Assembly (NCBI GenBank): GCA_018223385.1
Contig: JAGTTR010000019.1
Coordinates: forward strand, 29,866-93,865
Length of the DNA: 64,000 bases
Reading direction: 5' to 3'
Source of the DNA: Oscillospiraceae bacterium Marseille-Q3528
GTDB taxonomy: Bacteria > Bacillota > Clostridia > Lachnospirales > Lachnospiraceae
Shown here one piece after another: positions 33,929-41,702 of this stretch. Position numbers and translations under genes: made by a program. How positions within the stretch are numbered: the stretch's first letter is position 1; every line of letters starts with the position of its first letter. The notes beneath the pieces are model-generated. The model worked only from the letters and a program-made list of their open reading frames with translations. It had not been told where the DNA came from and did not search any database.

Positions 33929-33937
33929 TGCTATAAT
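33929..33937 (+). promoter_or_regulatory. Extended -10 promoter of the GDPD gene
   Basis: TGC-TATAAT, about 36 bases before the start codon. The only -35-like sequence (TTGGGG, 33912) has a 14-bp spacer, so recognition would rest on the extended -10. Confidence 0.5.
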
Positions 33938-33972
33938 GGGGAGCATAAACAGTTGGAAAGACAGGAAACAGG

Positions 33973-35790
33973 ATGAAAGAATATTTTCAGATTCTGAAAA
34001 AACTTCGCACAAATTTGATCAATTTGCTCTGCTTTGAGCTTTTATACCGGGCGGCATTGTTTGCTGCTGTGCTCCAGGGGGCGCGGATCTGGTTTAACTA
34101 TGCGCTGAAACGGATGGGGTACAGCTATCTGACGGCAGAGAATTATCCGGTGTTTATCCGAAACGGCTGGACGCTTGCGGGACTGGCCGTTTTTCTTGTG
34201 GTGATCCTTGCGGCACTTTTTCTGGAAATCTGTGTGATCTCCAAGAGCTGGTTTTACGGTTTCGCGGGGCAGAGCCGGGGCATTCGGGAGACGTTTTTCT
34301 CGGGCTTTCATCTGTTTTTGTCTCTTTTACGGAAAAATTTTCCGGGCTGTCTGGTGATCTCGGCCATGACCGGTGTTTTTGCCTGCACGCATTTTATGAT
34401 CCGGGAAGTCATGGATATCAAGATCCTGAATTATGCCCTGCTGCGGATTTATAAATGGGGCAATGACAAATATATTCTGATCGGTGCGCTGGTGCTGTTT
34501 CTGATCCTCAGTGTGGCCTCTCTGTTTACCGTTCCGGTGATGATCTGCGAGGGAAAAGGGTGCTTGGCGGCATTTCGAAGGAGCCTGTCGATTTTTCGGG
34601 CGCATGTGTGGGAGTGCCTGCGGACGGTGATCCTGTGCAATGCGGCCATCACGGTGGGCATTCTGGCTATTTATTATGTGCTCATGTTCGGCGCGTCGCT
34701 GTTTGTGTCCACGTTCTGGGATTCCCATGTGGCTATGGGCGTGCTGTTTTCCTTAAGTGACGGCATCGGCGTGGTGACGGGATTCCTGTCCGGGGTCATC
34801 GGCATTACGCTGAATCTGCAGAATATCGTCTGCCTGTATGTGAAGCTGGAGCAGTCCGCAGGAGATCCGCTCTGCATCGGAAGAGCGGAGGAATGTGCTG
34901 CTTCCGGGAAGCCCTTTTTTGAAAAACAGCAGAGAAAAGGGGTATTTGCTTTCCTGCTTGTGATCCTGCTGGAAGTTTTTTATGTATATTCGGTGATTTC
35001 CAACGGCACCCAGATTTTCCGGGATCTGTATGCAGGCACGCTGGTGACTGCCCATCGGGGCGGAGCCAAGACGGCGCCGGAAAATACGTTGGCATCGCTG
35101 GAGGCTGCCATCAATAATTTATCCGATTATGCGGAGATCGATGTGCAGGAGACGAAGGACGGGGAGCTGGTGCTGCTCCATGACAACAATCTGAAGCGTA
35201 CCACCGGCGTGAACTGGAAGATCTGGGAGACGACGCTGGAGGAAGTGAAGACGCTGGATGCGGGCAGCAGTTTCAGTGCGGATTTTGCCGGGGAGCAGGT
35301 TCCCACGCTGCGGGAGGCGCTGGAGCTTTGCCGGGGCCGTCTGGAATTGAATATTGAGGTGAAGAATAACCATCACAATGCGGATGTGGCGGTGAAAACT
35401 GCCGAGATGATCACGGAGATGGGCATGGAAGATCAGTGCGCCATTTCCTCCATGAGCTATGATTTCCTGAAAGATGTGAAGGAAGTGAATCCCCAGATCC
35501 GCACCGGCTATATCATGAGCGTGGCCTACGGAAGAGTGGAGCTGCTGGAATATGCGGATTTCCTGAGCGTGCACTATGACTGCGTCAACGAGCGGTTTAT
35601 GGAGCGTGCCCATGAAGCCGGTAAGGAAGTCCATGTGTGGACGGTGAATTCCCGAAAACTCATGCGGCGCATGAAGGCGCTGGGGGTGGACAATATCATC
35701 ACCGACCGGCCCGGCGTGGTGCGGGAGATCCTGCTGGAAGACAAGACCCGGGCGGGCTTTTTGGAACTCATGAGATTTGCCATGGAGTGA
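33973..35790 (+). CDS. Membrane-anchored glycerophosphodiester phosphodiesterase
   Basis: 605 residues. The N-terminal 340 form a membrane domain of about six to eight helices of the GDPD-associated type. The last transmembrane segment (FAFLLVILLEVFYVYSVI) leads into a catalytic GDPD barrel: VTAHRGGAKTAPENT (His-Arg), EIDVQETKDGELVLLHD, and C-terminal VHVWTVNS and NIITDRP. It hydrolyses glycerophosphodiesters to glycerol 3-phosphate, probably outside the membrane. This architecture is common in Firmicutes. It is monocistronic. Confidence 0.92.
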   Translation: MKEYFQILKKLRTNLINLLCFELLYRAALFAAVLQGARIWFNYALKRMGYSYLTAENYPVFIRNGWTLAGLAVFLVVILAALFLEICVISKSWFYGFAGQSRGIRETFFSGFHLFLSLLRKNFPGCLVISAMTGVFACTHFMIREVMDIKILNYALLRIYKWGNDKYILIGALVLFLILSVASLFTVPVMICEGKGCLAAFRRSLSIFRAHVWECLRTVILCNAAITVGILAIYYVLMFGASLFVSTFWDSHVAMGVLFSLSDGIGVVTGFLSGVIGITLNLQNIVCLYVKLEQSAGDPLCIGRAEECAASGKPFFEKQQRKGVFAFLLVILLEVFYVYSVISNGTQIFRDLYAGTLVTAHRGGAKTAPENTLASLEAAINNLSDYAEIDVQETKDGELVLLHDNNLKRTTGVNWKIWETTLEEVKTLDAGSSFSADFAGEQVPTLREALELCRGRLELNIEVKNNHHNADVAVKTAEMITEMGMEDQCAISSMSYDFLKDVKEVNPQIRTGYIMSVAYGRVELLEYADFLSVHYDCVNERFMERAHEAGKEVHVWTVNSRKLMRRMKALGVDNIITDRPGVVREILLEDKTRAGFLELMRFAME

Positions 35791-35805
35791 AAACAGGCTC
35801 CATGG

Positions 35806-35982
35806 GCGGAGCGTCACGTATGAGCAGAAATGAGCTGCAACGCAGCGGAGAGCGCGTAAGCGCGGTTCTGCGAAGAGTGACGAGCCGATAAGCAGATGAG
35901 CGGAGCGTCACGTATGAGCAGAAGTGAGCTGCAACGCAGCGGAGAGCACGCAAGTGCGGTTCTGCGAAGAGTGACGATACGT
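35806..35982. repeat. Two tandem two-arm hairpin elements, copies 3a and 3b
   Basis: Two units of about 80 bp (35806-35885 and 35898-35978). Each has an outer stem CGTCAC/GTGACG, a middle stem GCAGAA/TTCTGC, arm 1 GCTGC-aac-GCAGC and arm 2. Arm 2 is GCGC-gtaa-GCGC in the first unit and GCAC-gcaa-GTGC in the second: both sides of the stem changed together, which supports a selected structure. They fill the gap after the GDPD gene. Confidence 0.75.
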
Positions 35983-36003
35983 AGCTGTTGGTTTTTCACA
36001 GAA

Positions 36004-36127
36004 ATCATGATATAATGAGCGCAAGCGAGGCATCATGCTGGCATGAATGACGAGCGGCGAATTGGATCATGATAGCTGCAAAGCAGCGTCAAGCACAGAA
36101 TGTGCGAATCATGATATAATGAGCGCA
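36004..36127 (+). repeat. Two-arm hairpin element flanked by repeated extended -10 motifs, copy 4
   Basis: ATCATGATATAATGAGCGCA occurs at 36004 and again at 36108. Each copy contains TGA-TATAAT, an extended -10 element. Between them ATCATGAT (36066-36073 and 36108-36115) brackets the arms GCTGC-aaa-GCAGC and GCACA-gaa-TGTGC. The element probably supplies the promoter of the downstream ftsW-family gene. Confidence 0.65.
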
Positions 36128-36169
36128 AAAGAAAAGAAAGATAGGAAATGCAGGGAAGGAGGCCGCCTC

Positions 36170-37459
36170 ATGTCCGAGAGAAATCGGAGGAGACGTACAG
36201 AAGATCTGCAGATGTCCGACAGGAGCCGAAGAAGACGGGATGCATATGCGCCGGAGACTTACGGGAACCGGGAGCAGCGGGCACGCCGTCCGCGCCCATC
36301 CGGCGGAAAGCGGCGCCGGACATCGAAAGGAAGAATTCCGCGTCCGAAGGGCGCGATGGATTATAACCTGCTGACGGTGATCATTTTCCTTGTCTGTTTT
36401 GGACTTGTGATGCTGTACAGCACAAGCTATTATCAGGCACAGCTGAAATTCAATGACGGATTTCATTATTTTAAGAGGCAGGCAATATTCAGCATCCTCA
36501 GTATGGGTGCAATGATTTTTGTTTCCAAATTTCACTACAATTTGTGGAAGCGTTTTGCAGCGCTGGCATATCTGGCGGCAGTTTTTTCCGTACTGCTGTT
36601 AAAGACGCCGCTGGGCCAGACCAGAGGCGGTGCGACCCGGTGGATCGGGATTACGGAATCCATATCCTTTCAGCCGGCGGAGCTTTGCAAGATCGCGATG
36701 ATCATTTTTATTCCGTTTATGATCGAGAAGATGGATCGGAAAGCGCAGACGCTGAAAGGCGCCTTGCTGCTCATTGCGCTGGGCGGCCTGGTCAGCTTTC
36801 TAATCTGGAAAATCTCCGATAATATGAGTTCCGCCATCATCATTGGCGGTATTGCCGTTGCGGTTGTCTTTATCGTATCCCGGCGGGTATGGCCCTACCT
36901 GCTGATGGGCGGCCTGGGCGCTGTTGGTATTGCGGCATTTGTCCATTTTGTCATCAGCGGGATGGAGAACAGTGAGAACTTCCGTTTTCGTCGGGTCATC
37001 GCCTGGCTGAATCCGGAAAAATATGCCTCTGACCTGGCGTATCAGACCATGCAGGCGCTGTATGCCATCGGAAGCGGCGGGCTTTTCGGCAAGGGACTGG
37101 GCAATAGTACCCAGAAAATGGTGCTTCCCGAGGCACAGAACGATATGATCTTCTCGATCATCTGCGAGGAACTGGGGATTTTCGGCGTGTGTATCGTGAT
37201 GGTACTGTTTGTCATGCTGCTGTACCGGCTGCTGGTCATTGCGGAAAACGCGCCGGATCTGTACAGCTCCCTCATGGTGACGGGTATTTTTGCTCATATC
37301 GCGATCCAGGTGGTGCTCAACATTGCGGTTGTCACCAACACGATCCCCAATACAGGGGTGACGCTGCCGTTTATCAGCTATGGAGGTACCTCCATTCTGT
37401 TCCTGATGGCGGAGATGGGACTGGCACTGGGCGTGTCCCGGCGGATTGAGTGGGAATAG
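36170..37459 (+). CDS. FtsW/RodA/SpoVE family peptidoglycan polymerase with Arg-rich N terminus
   Basis: 429 residues. A very basic N-terminal tail of about 60 residues (runs such as ERNRRRR and RSRRRR) precedes ten predicted membrane segments of the SEDS family. Family motifs include ARTGGATRWI-like QTRGGATRWI, PAELCKIAM, and near the C terminus NTGVTLPFISYGGTS. SEDS proteins polymerise lipid II with a class B PBP. It could be FtsW or the sporulation paralogue SpoVE; no PBP is adjacent. AAGGAGG lies 7 bases before ATG 36170, which excludes longer frames. It is followed by a terminator. Confidence 0.88.
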   Translation: MSERNRRRRTEDLQMSDRSRRRRDAYAPETYGNREQRARRPRPSGGKRRRTSKGRIPRPKGAMDYNLLTVIIFLVCFGLVMLYSTSYYQAQLKFNDGFHYFKRQAIFSILSMGAMIFVSKFHYNLWKRFAALAYLAAVFSVLLLKTPLGQTRGGATRWIGITESISFQPAELCKIAMIIFIPFMIEKMDRKAQTLKGALLLIALGGLVSFLIWKISDNMSSAIIIGGIAVAVVFIVSRRVWPYLLMGGLGAVGIAAFVHFVISGMENSENFRFRRVIAWLNPEKYASDLAYQTMQALYAIGSGGLFGKGLGNSTQKMVLPEAQNDMIFSIICEELGIFGVCIVMVLFVMLLYRLLVIAENAPDLYSSLMVTGIFAHIAIQVVLNIAVVTNTIPNTGVTLPFISYGGTSILFLMAEMGLALGVSRRIEWE

Positions 37460-37491
37460 GCATCTACATAAAACAGAATAGGAAAATACAG

Positions 37492-37535
37492 ATCCCGGAC
37501 GGTGGGCAAGAATATGTCTGCCGCCCGGGATTTTG
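37492..37535 (+). terminator. Terminator after the ftsW-family gene
   Basis: ATCCCGG pairs with CCGGGAT, with an inner GGCA/TGCC-type stem, followed by TTTT. Confidence 0.7.
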
Positions 37536-37555
37536 CTGTCCTGTGCGGGCTTTTG

Positions 37556-37611
37556 TTGACAAGAAAGCGGGAAGCCTTTATCATATAAATGATAAACGAC
37601 AATCAATATCA
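37556..37611 (+). promoter_or_regulatory. feoAB promoter with possible iron-regulator site
   Basis: TTGACA (37556-37561), a 17-bp spacer and TATCAT (37579-37584). Just downstream is the imperfect inverted repeat ATGATA...TATCAT (about 37588-37611), resembling a Fur-type GATAAT/ATTATC site with one extra base. Iron repression of feo genes is common in the group. Confidence 0.55.
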
Positions 37612-37642
37612 TAAAAATACAGTCAAAAACGGGAGACAAAAG

Positions 37643-37876
37643 ATGAGCATTGATAATGGTGCAGTGAATGCTTTGTATGAAGTGACAGAGCTTCACGTAA
37701 AGGATGAGATCATGCGGCGGCTGGAAGCACTGGGGATCACGGAAGGCACAAAGATCCGGATTCTGAACCGGAAGAGAAATGGTGCCTGTATCATCCAGGT
37801 GCGGGGAACCCGATGGGCCGTGGGACGGCAGATCGCCCGCGGCATATGGATCAGAGAACAGGAGAGCTTGGGATAA
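37643..37876 (+). CDS. feoA: Ferrous iron transport protein FeoA
   Basis: 77 residues with the SH3-like FeoA fold (IMRRLEALGITEGTKIRILN; VGRQIARGIWIR). FeoA is a small cytoplasmic protein that modulates FeoB. The ATG at 37643 has GGGAGA upstream; the frame is open further up but crosses the promoter region. Its stop immediately precedes the feoB ATG. Confidence 0.9.
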   Translation: MSIDNGAVNALYEVTELHVKDEIMRRLEALGITEGTKIRILNRKRNGACIIQVRGTRWAVGRQIARGIWIREQESLG

Positions 37877-39868
37877 ATGGAAAAAGAACTGACAGTGGCG
37901 TTTGTGGGCAATCCAAACTGTGGAAAAACGACGCTTTTTAATGCTTTTACAGGTGCGAATCTGAAGGTGGCCAACTGGCCCGGCGTTACGGTGGAGAAGA
38001 AGGAGGGAGAGACCTCCTACAAGGGGCATCGCATTCGCCTCATCGATCTTCCAGGCATTTACAGCCTGACCTCCTATTCCATTGAAGAGCGGGTGACGAG
38101 AAAATGTGTCATGGAGGACGAGGTGGATGTGGTCATCAATGTGGTGGATGCCTCCTCCCTGGAGCGGAACCTCTATCTGACGATGCAGCTTCTGGAGCTG
38201 GGAAAACCGGTGATCCTGGCGCTGAATATGATGGATATTGTAAAAGAGCGTGGCATGGAGATCGACATGCACCGTTTGCCGGAGATGCTGGGCGGCATCC
38301 CGGTGGTGCCGGTATCTGCCAGAAAACGGACCGGACTGGATGTGCTGATGCATGCGGTGCGTCACCACTATGAGGAAGGCCCCTCCGGGTCCGTGATCTC
38401 TTACGGGGAGGCGCTGGAGGAGAAGATCGGGAAGCTGGAAACGGCGTTGGAGGCAGCATCCCCCGGCATCGCCAATCCACGGTGGCATGCCATTAAGTGG
38501 CTGGAGCATGATGAGGAAGTGATGCGCAATCATCCGATAGATGTGACGGGCATTGCGGAGCACAGCTATGAAAAAGAGATCATCAACCGGAAATATGCGT
38601 ACATAGAAGAAATCCTGGAGGAAACGATGTTTTACCGGGATGAGAAAGCGGCGGCCACTGACCGGATCGACCGGTGGATGACCCATCCGGTGTGGGGCGT
38701 GCCGATTTTTCTCTGTATCATGGCTTGTGTCTTTTTCCTGACCTTCACGGTGGGAGATCTGTTAAAAGGCGGATTTGAGGCGGCCCTGGCGGTGCTTTCC
38801 CATGCTGTTGCCGGTTTTCTGACTTCCGTGGGTGCGGCAGGATGGCTGAATTCTCTCATTGTGGATGGCATTCTTGCCGGTGTGGGCGGGATCCTGACCT
38901 TTTTGCCGAATATTTTTATCCTTTTCCTGGCGCTGGCGTTTCTGGAGGACAGCGGCTATATGGCCAGAGTGGCTTATGTCATGGACGGCATCATGGGAAA
39001 AGCGGGGCTGTCGGGAAAGGCATTTCTGCCCATGGTGCTGGGCTTTGGCTGTACCGTGCCCGCCATTATGGCAACCCGGGCGCTGGAGACGGAGAAGGAT
39101 CGGCTGAAAACCATGCTGGTGACACCGTTTATGTCCTGCTCGGCCAGACTGCCGATTTATGTCTTATTTTCAGATATCTTTTTTGAAAAACATGCGGCGC
39201 TGGCAGCGTTTTCCATGTATGTCATCGGACTGGCGGCTGCCATTCTCATTGCGCTGACCGTGAACAGGCTGGACAAAGGACAGTCGGAGAACACACTGCT
39301 GATCGAGCTGCCGGAGTATAAAAGGCCCAATGCCAGAACCATCGCTATCTATGTGTGGGAGAAGGTGAAGGATTACCTGACCAAAGCGGGAACCACGATT
39401 TTTCTGGCATCCATCGTGATCTGGTTTTTGCTGAATTTTGGAAGCACCGGCATGGTTACCGATGTGTCCCAGAGCTTCGGGGCTGTCATCGGACGCTGGA
39501 TGGAACCTATTATGGCTCCGGCGGGACTGGGACACTGGCAGCTGGGCGTGGCGCTGATCTCCGGTATTTCGGCCAAGGAAGTGGTGGTGTCCAGCTTCTG
39601 CGTGCTGTTTGGCATCAACAATGTAAATTCGGCCCAGGGGATGCAGACGCTGGCTGCCAATCTGGCAGCCATGGGATTTGGCGCAAGAAATGCGTATGCC
39701 ATGATGCTGTTCTGTCTGCTGTACACACCCTGTGCGGCAACCATTGCAACGATCCGAAAGGAGACCTATTCCACCAGATGGACGGTTGGCGTTGTGATCT
39801 TTCAGTTGGTATTTGCCTGGATCGCAGCCACGCTGTTTTTCCAGATCAGTGGACTTTTTATCGGATAA
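37877..39868 (+). CDS. feoB: Ferrous iron transporter FeoB
   Basis: 663 residues. The N-terminal G domain has G1 GNPNCGKTT, G3 DLPGIYSL and G4 NMMD. A helical GDI-like region and a C-terminal transporter domain of about eight helices with Gate motifs follow (FGCTVPAIMATRALE; MSCSARLPIYVLF). It takes up Fe(II) across the cytoplasmic membrane. It is the second gene of feoAB. Confidence 0.96.
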   Translation: MEKELTVAFVGNPNCGKTTLFNAFTGANLKVANWPGVTVEKKEGETSYKGHRIRLIDLPGIYSLTSYSIEERVTRKCVMEDEVDVVINVVDASSLERNLYLTMQLLELGKPVILALNMMDIVKERGMEIDMHRLPEMLGGIPVVPVSARKRTGLDVLMHAVRHHYEEGPSGSVISYGEALEEKIGKLETALEAASPGIANPRWHAIKWLEHDEEVMRNHPIDVTGIAEHSYEKEIINRKYAYIEEILEETMFYRDEKAAATDRIDRWMTHPVWGVPIFLCIMACVFFLTFTVGDLLKGGFEAALAVLSHAVAGFLTSVGAAGWLNSLIVDGILAGVGGILTFLPNIFILFLALAFLEDSGYMARVAYVMDGIMGKAGLSGKAFLPMVLGFGCTVPAIMATRALETEKDRLKTMLVTPFMSCSARLPIYVLFSDIFFEKHAALAAFSMYVIGLAAAILIALTVNRLDKGQSENTLLIELPEYKRPNARTIAIYVWEKVKDYLTKAGTTIFLASIVIWFLLNFGSTGMVTDVSQSFGAVIGRWMEPIMAPAGLGHWQLGVALISGISAKEVVVSSFCVLFGINNVNSAQGMQTLAANLAAMGFGARNAYAMMLFCLLYTPCAATIATIRKETYSTRWTVGVVIFQLVFAWIAATLFFQISGLFIG

Positions 39869-39913
39869 CGGGTATAATGAGTGTTGAGAAACGCTGGTAA
39901 TCAGGAGGAAATG

Positions 39914-40087
39914 ATGGCAACCGTGATCATTGGCGGATTGATTATTTTATATGCGGTGTGGGTACTGGTGCGCAGGCACCGGGACCGCAAAGCCGGAAAA
40001 ATGTGCAGCTGCGGATGCGGCGGCTGTGCGTCCGGCTGTCAGGAGCGCCGCAGCCAGGGAGGCCAGGAAGATGGGGCAGGGAAATAA
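39914..40087 (+). CDS. FeoB-associated Cys-rich membrane protein
   Basis: 57 residues. One N-terminal membrane helix (VIIGGLIILYAVWVLV) is followed by a basic patch and a Cys-rich segment, CSCGCGGCASGC. Such proteins are regularly found next to feoB in Firmicutes and may bind metal at the cytoplasmic exit or stand in for FeoC; this is inference from context. AGGAGG is 5 bases before ATG 39914. Confidence 0.82.
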   Translation: MATVIIGGLIILYAVWVLVRRHRDRKAGKMCSCGCGGCASGCQERRSQGGQEDGAGK

Positions 40088-40253
40088 CTGCGAGAGCTGT
40101 GCGTATTATCTGTACGATGAAGATTATGAGTGTTATGTGTGTGACATGGATCTGGACGAGGATGAGATGGCCCATTTCATGATGGGAAATTTTTCCCACT
40201 GTCCGTATTTCCAGCTGTATGATGAGTATAAGATTGTCAGGAAACAGATGTAG
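40071..40253 (+). CDS. Small Cys-containing protein, DUF6472-like
   Basis: 60 residues. It contains CESCAYYLYDEDYECYVCDMD and a late HCPYF, i.e. a likely zinc or iron site of four or more Cys, with a very acidic middle. It overlaps the FeoB-associated gene by 17 bases, with a GGAGG about 10 bases before its ATG. It resembles the short clostridial DUF6472 proteins; function unknown. Confidence 0.65.
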   Translation: MGQGNNCESCAYYLYDEDYECYVCDMDLDEDEMAHFMMGNFSHCPYFQLYDEYKIVRKQM

Positions 40254-40412
40254 CACCAGTTCAGTTATGCTTCAAACGGGCAGAGATCATGCTTGCATGA
40301 AGCTCTGCCTGTAAAGAAGCATAAGCTGAGCGCAAGAACATGAGCAAAAATGAGCTGCGCAGCAGCGGAGAGCGCGAAGCGCGGTTTTGCGAATGGCGCG
40401 TCTGAACTGGTG
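40254..40412. repeat. 159-bp MITE-like structured element with 11-bp terminal inverted repeats, copy 5
   Basis: CACCAGTTCAG (40254-40264) and CTGAACTGGTG (40402-40412) are perfect inverted repeats. Inside, TTATGCTT/AAGCATAA (40265-40272 with 40317-40324) encloses GGCAGAG/CTCTGCC. A second branch GCAAAA/TTTTGC encloses GCTGC-gca-GCAGC and GCGC-gaa-GCGC. The element starts one base after the upstream stop codon and ends 13 bases before the acpP -35 element. No protein is encoded. Confidence 0.8.
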
Positions 40413-40425
40413 TTGAAAAAATGTC

Positions 40426-40454
40426 TTGACATCCTCTTTTTTTACATATATACT
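40426..40454 (+). promoter_or_regulatory. Promoter of the fab/acc operon
   Basis: TTGACA (40426-40431), a 17-bp spacer and TATACT (40449-40454), with the FabT-box-like palindrome starting at its last base. Confidence 0.88.
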
Positions 40455-40469
40455 TTGAATATCAAAATA
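40450..40469. promoter_or_regulatory. FabT-box-like operator at acpP
   Basis: ATACTTTGAATATCAAAATA contains the palindrome TTTGA-ATA-TCAAA (40454-40466), overlapping the -10 element and start site. Binding here would block transcription. It is nearly identical to the site at fabH, 15 kb away. Confidence 0.78.
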
Positions 40470-40508
40470 TTAGAAATACAAAACAATAACCAATAAAGGA
40501 GAATCATC

Positions 40509-40739
40509 ATGTTAGAGAAAATCAGAGAGATCATTGCAGACCAGTTAAACATTGAGGCGGACACCATCACTGAGGAAACCGCCTTCAAAGAGGATCTGGG
40601 TGTGGATTCCCTGGATCTGTTTGAGATCGTCATGGCGTTTGAGGAGGCTTACGGTATCGAGATCCCGTCCGAAGATCTGGAGGGACTGACAACGGTGGGC
40701 AGCGTTATGAATTACCTGAAAGAAAAAGGCGCAGAGTAA
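40509..40739 (+). CDS. acpP: Acyl carrier protein
   Basis: 76 residues. It starts MLEKIREIIADQLNI; the phosphopantetheine attachment site is GVDSLDLFEIV with Ser at 34; an acidic recognition helix follows. It carries growing acyl chains on its prosthetic group. First gene of the operon, with AAAGGAG before the ATG. Confidence 0.96.
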   Translation: MLEKIREIIADQLNIEADTITEETAFKEDLGVDSLDLFEIVMAFEEAYGIEIPSEDLEGLTTVGSVMNYLKEKGAE

Positions 40740-40760
40740 GCAAAACGGAGGACGAGAACG

Positions 40761-41702
40761 ATGGATACACAGATCACAGAGCTTTTGGGCATCCGTTATC
40801 CGATCCTGCAGGGCGGTATGGCCTGGGTGGCGGAGCATCATCTGGCGGCGGCTGTTTCCGCCGCAGGCGGTTTTGGCATTCTGGGGGCGGCAGCGGCTCC
40901 GGCGGAGGTTGTCCGGGAGGAAATCCACAGGGTGCGGGAGCTGACAGATCAGCCCTTCGGCGTCAATGTGATGCTCATGAGTCCCCATGCAGCGGAGGTG
41001 GCCCAGGTAACGGTGGAGGAAAAGGTGGCAGCAGTCACCACGGGAGCCGGTAACCCGGAAAAATATATGACAGCCTGGAAGGCAGCCGGGGTGAAGGTGA
41101 TCCCGGTGGTGGCATCGGTGGCGCTGGCCCGGCGGATGGAGCGCTGCGGCGCGGACGCGGTCATTGCGGAGGGCATGGAGTCCGGCGGTCATATCGGCAG
41201 TCAGACGACCATGACGCTGGTGCCCCAGGTGGTGGACGCCGTCAGCATCCCGGTCATTGCCGCAGGCGGCATCGGCGACGGAAGAGGTTTTGCGGCAGCT
41301 ATGATGCTGGGGGCAAAAGGAGTACAGATGGGCACCCGGTTTGTGATCGCCAGGGAATCCATCGTTCATGACAATTACAAGCAGCGGATTTTGAAGGCAA
41401 AGGATATCGATTCCGAGGTGACAGGGCTGTCCGGCGGGCATCCCATACGCAGCCTGCGCAACCAGATGACAAGGGAATACCTGCGTCTGGAAAAAGAAGG
41501 GGCATCGATGGAGGAGCTGGAGCTTCTGACGCTGGGATCCCTTCGAAAAGCGGTGCAGGAGGGGGACGTGAAAAACGGAACCGTCATGGCAGGGCAGATC
41601 GCGGGTCTGCTGAAAAAAGAGCAGACCTGCCGGGAGATCATAGAAGAAGGGATGGCAGAAGCCGGGGCGCTTCTGGGAGGAACAGCAATATGGGAAAAAT
41701 AG
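40761..41702 (+). CDS. fabK: Enoyl-ACP reductase II FabK (FMN-dependent)
   Basis: 313 residues of the nitronate monooxygenase-like barrel family. It contains GIRYPILQGGMAWVAEHHLA, NVMLMSPHA, EGMESGGHIG and IAAGGIGDGRGFAAAMMLGA, which bind FMN and substrate. In this operon it is the reductase of the last elongation step, replacing FabI; FabK enzymes are naturally insensitive to triclosan. Its stop overlaps the start of fabD. Confidence 0.93.
   Translation: MDTQITELLGIRYPILQGGMAWVAEHHLAAAVSAAGGFGILGAAAAPAEVVREEIHRVRELTDQPFGVNVMLMSPHAAEVAQVTVEEKVAAVTTGAGNPEKYMTAWKAAGVKVIPVVASVALARRMERCGADAVIAEGMESGGHIGSQTTMTLVPQVVDAVSIPVIAAGGIGDGRGFAAAMMLGAKGVQMGTRFVIARESIVHDNYKQRILKAKDIDSEVTGLSGGHPIRSLRNQMTREYLRLEKEGASMEELELLTLGSLRKAVQEGDVKNGTVMAGQIAGLLKKEQTCREIIEEGMAEAGALLGGTAIWEK

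Noticed and set aside
35806..35982. Tandem 80-bp repeats as a possible CRISPR array
   Set aside because: Only two units, each with internal dyads and no regular unique spacers. The covarying hairpins point to a structured element.
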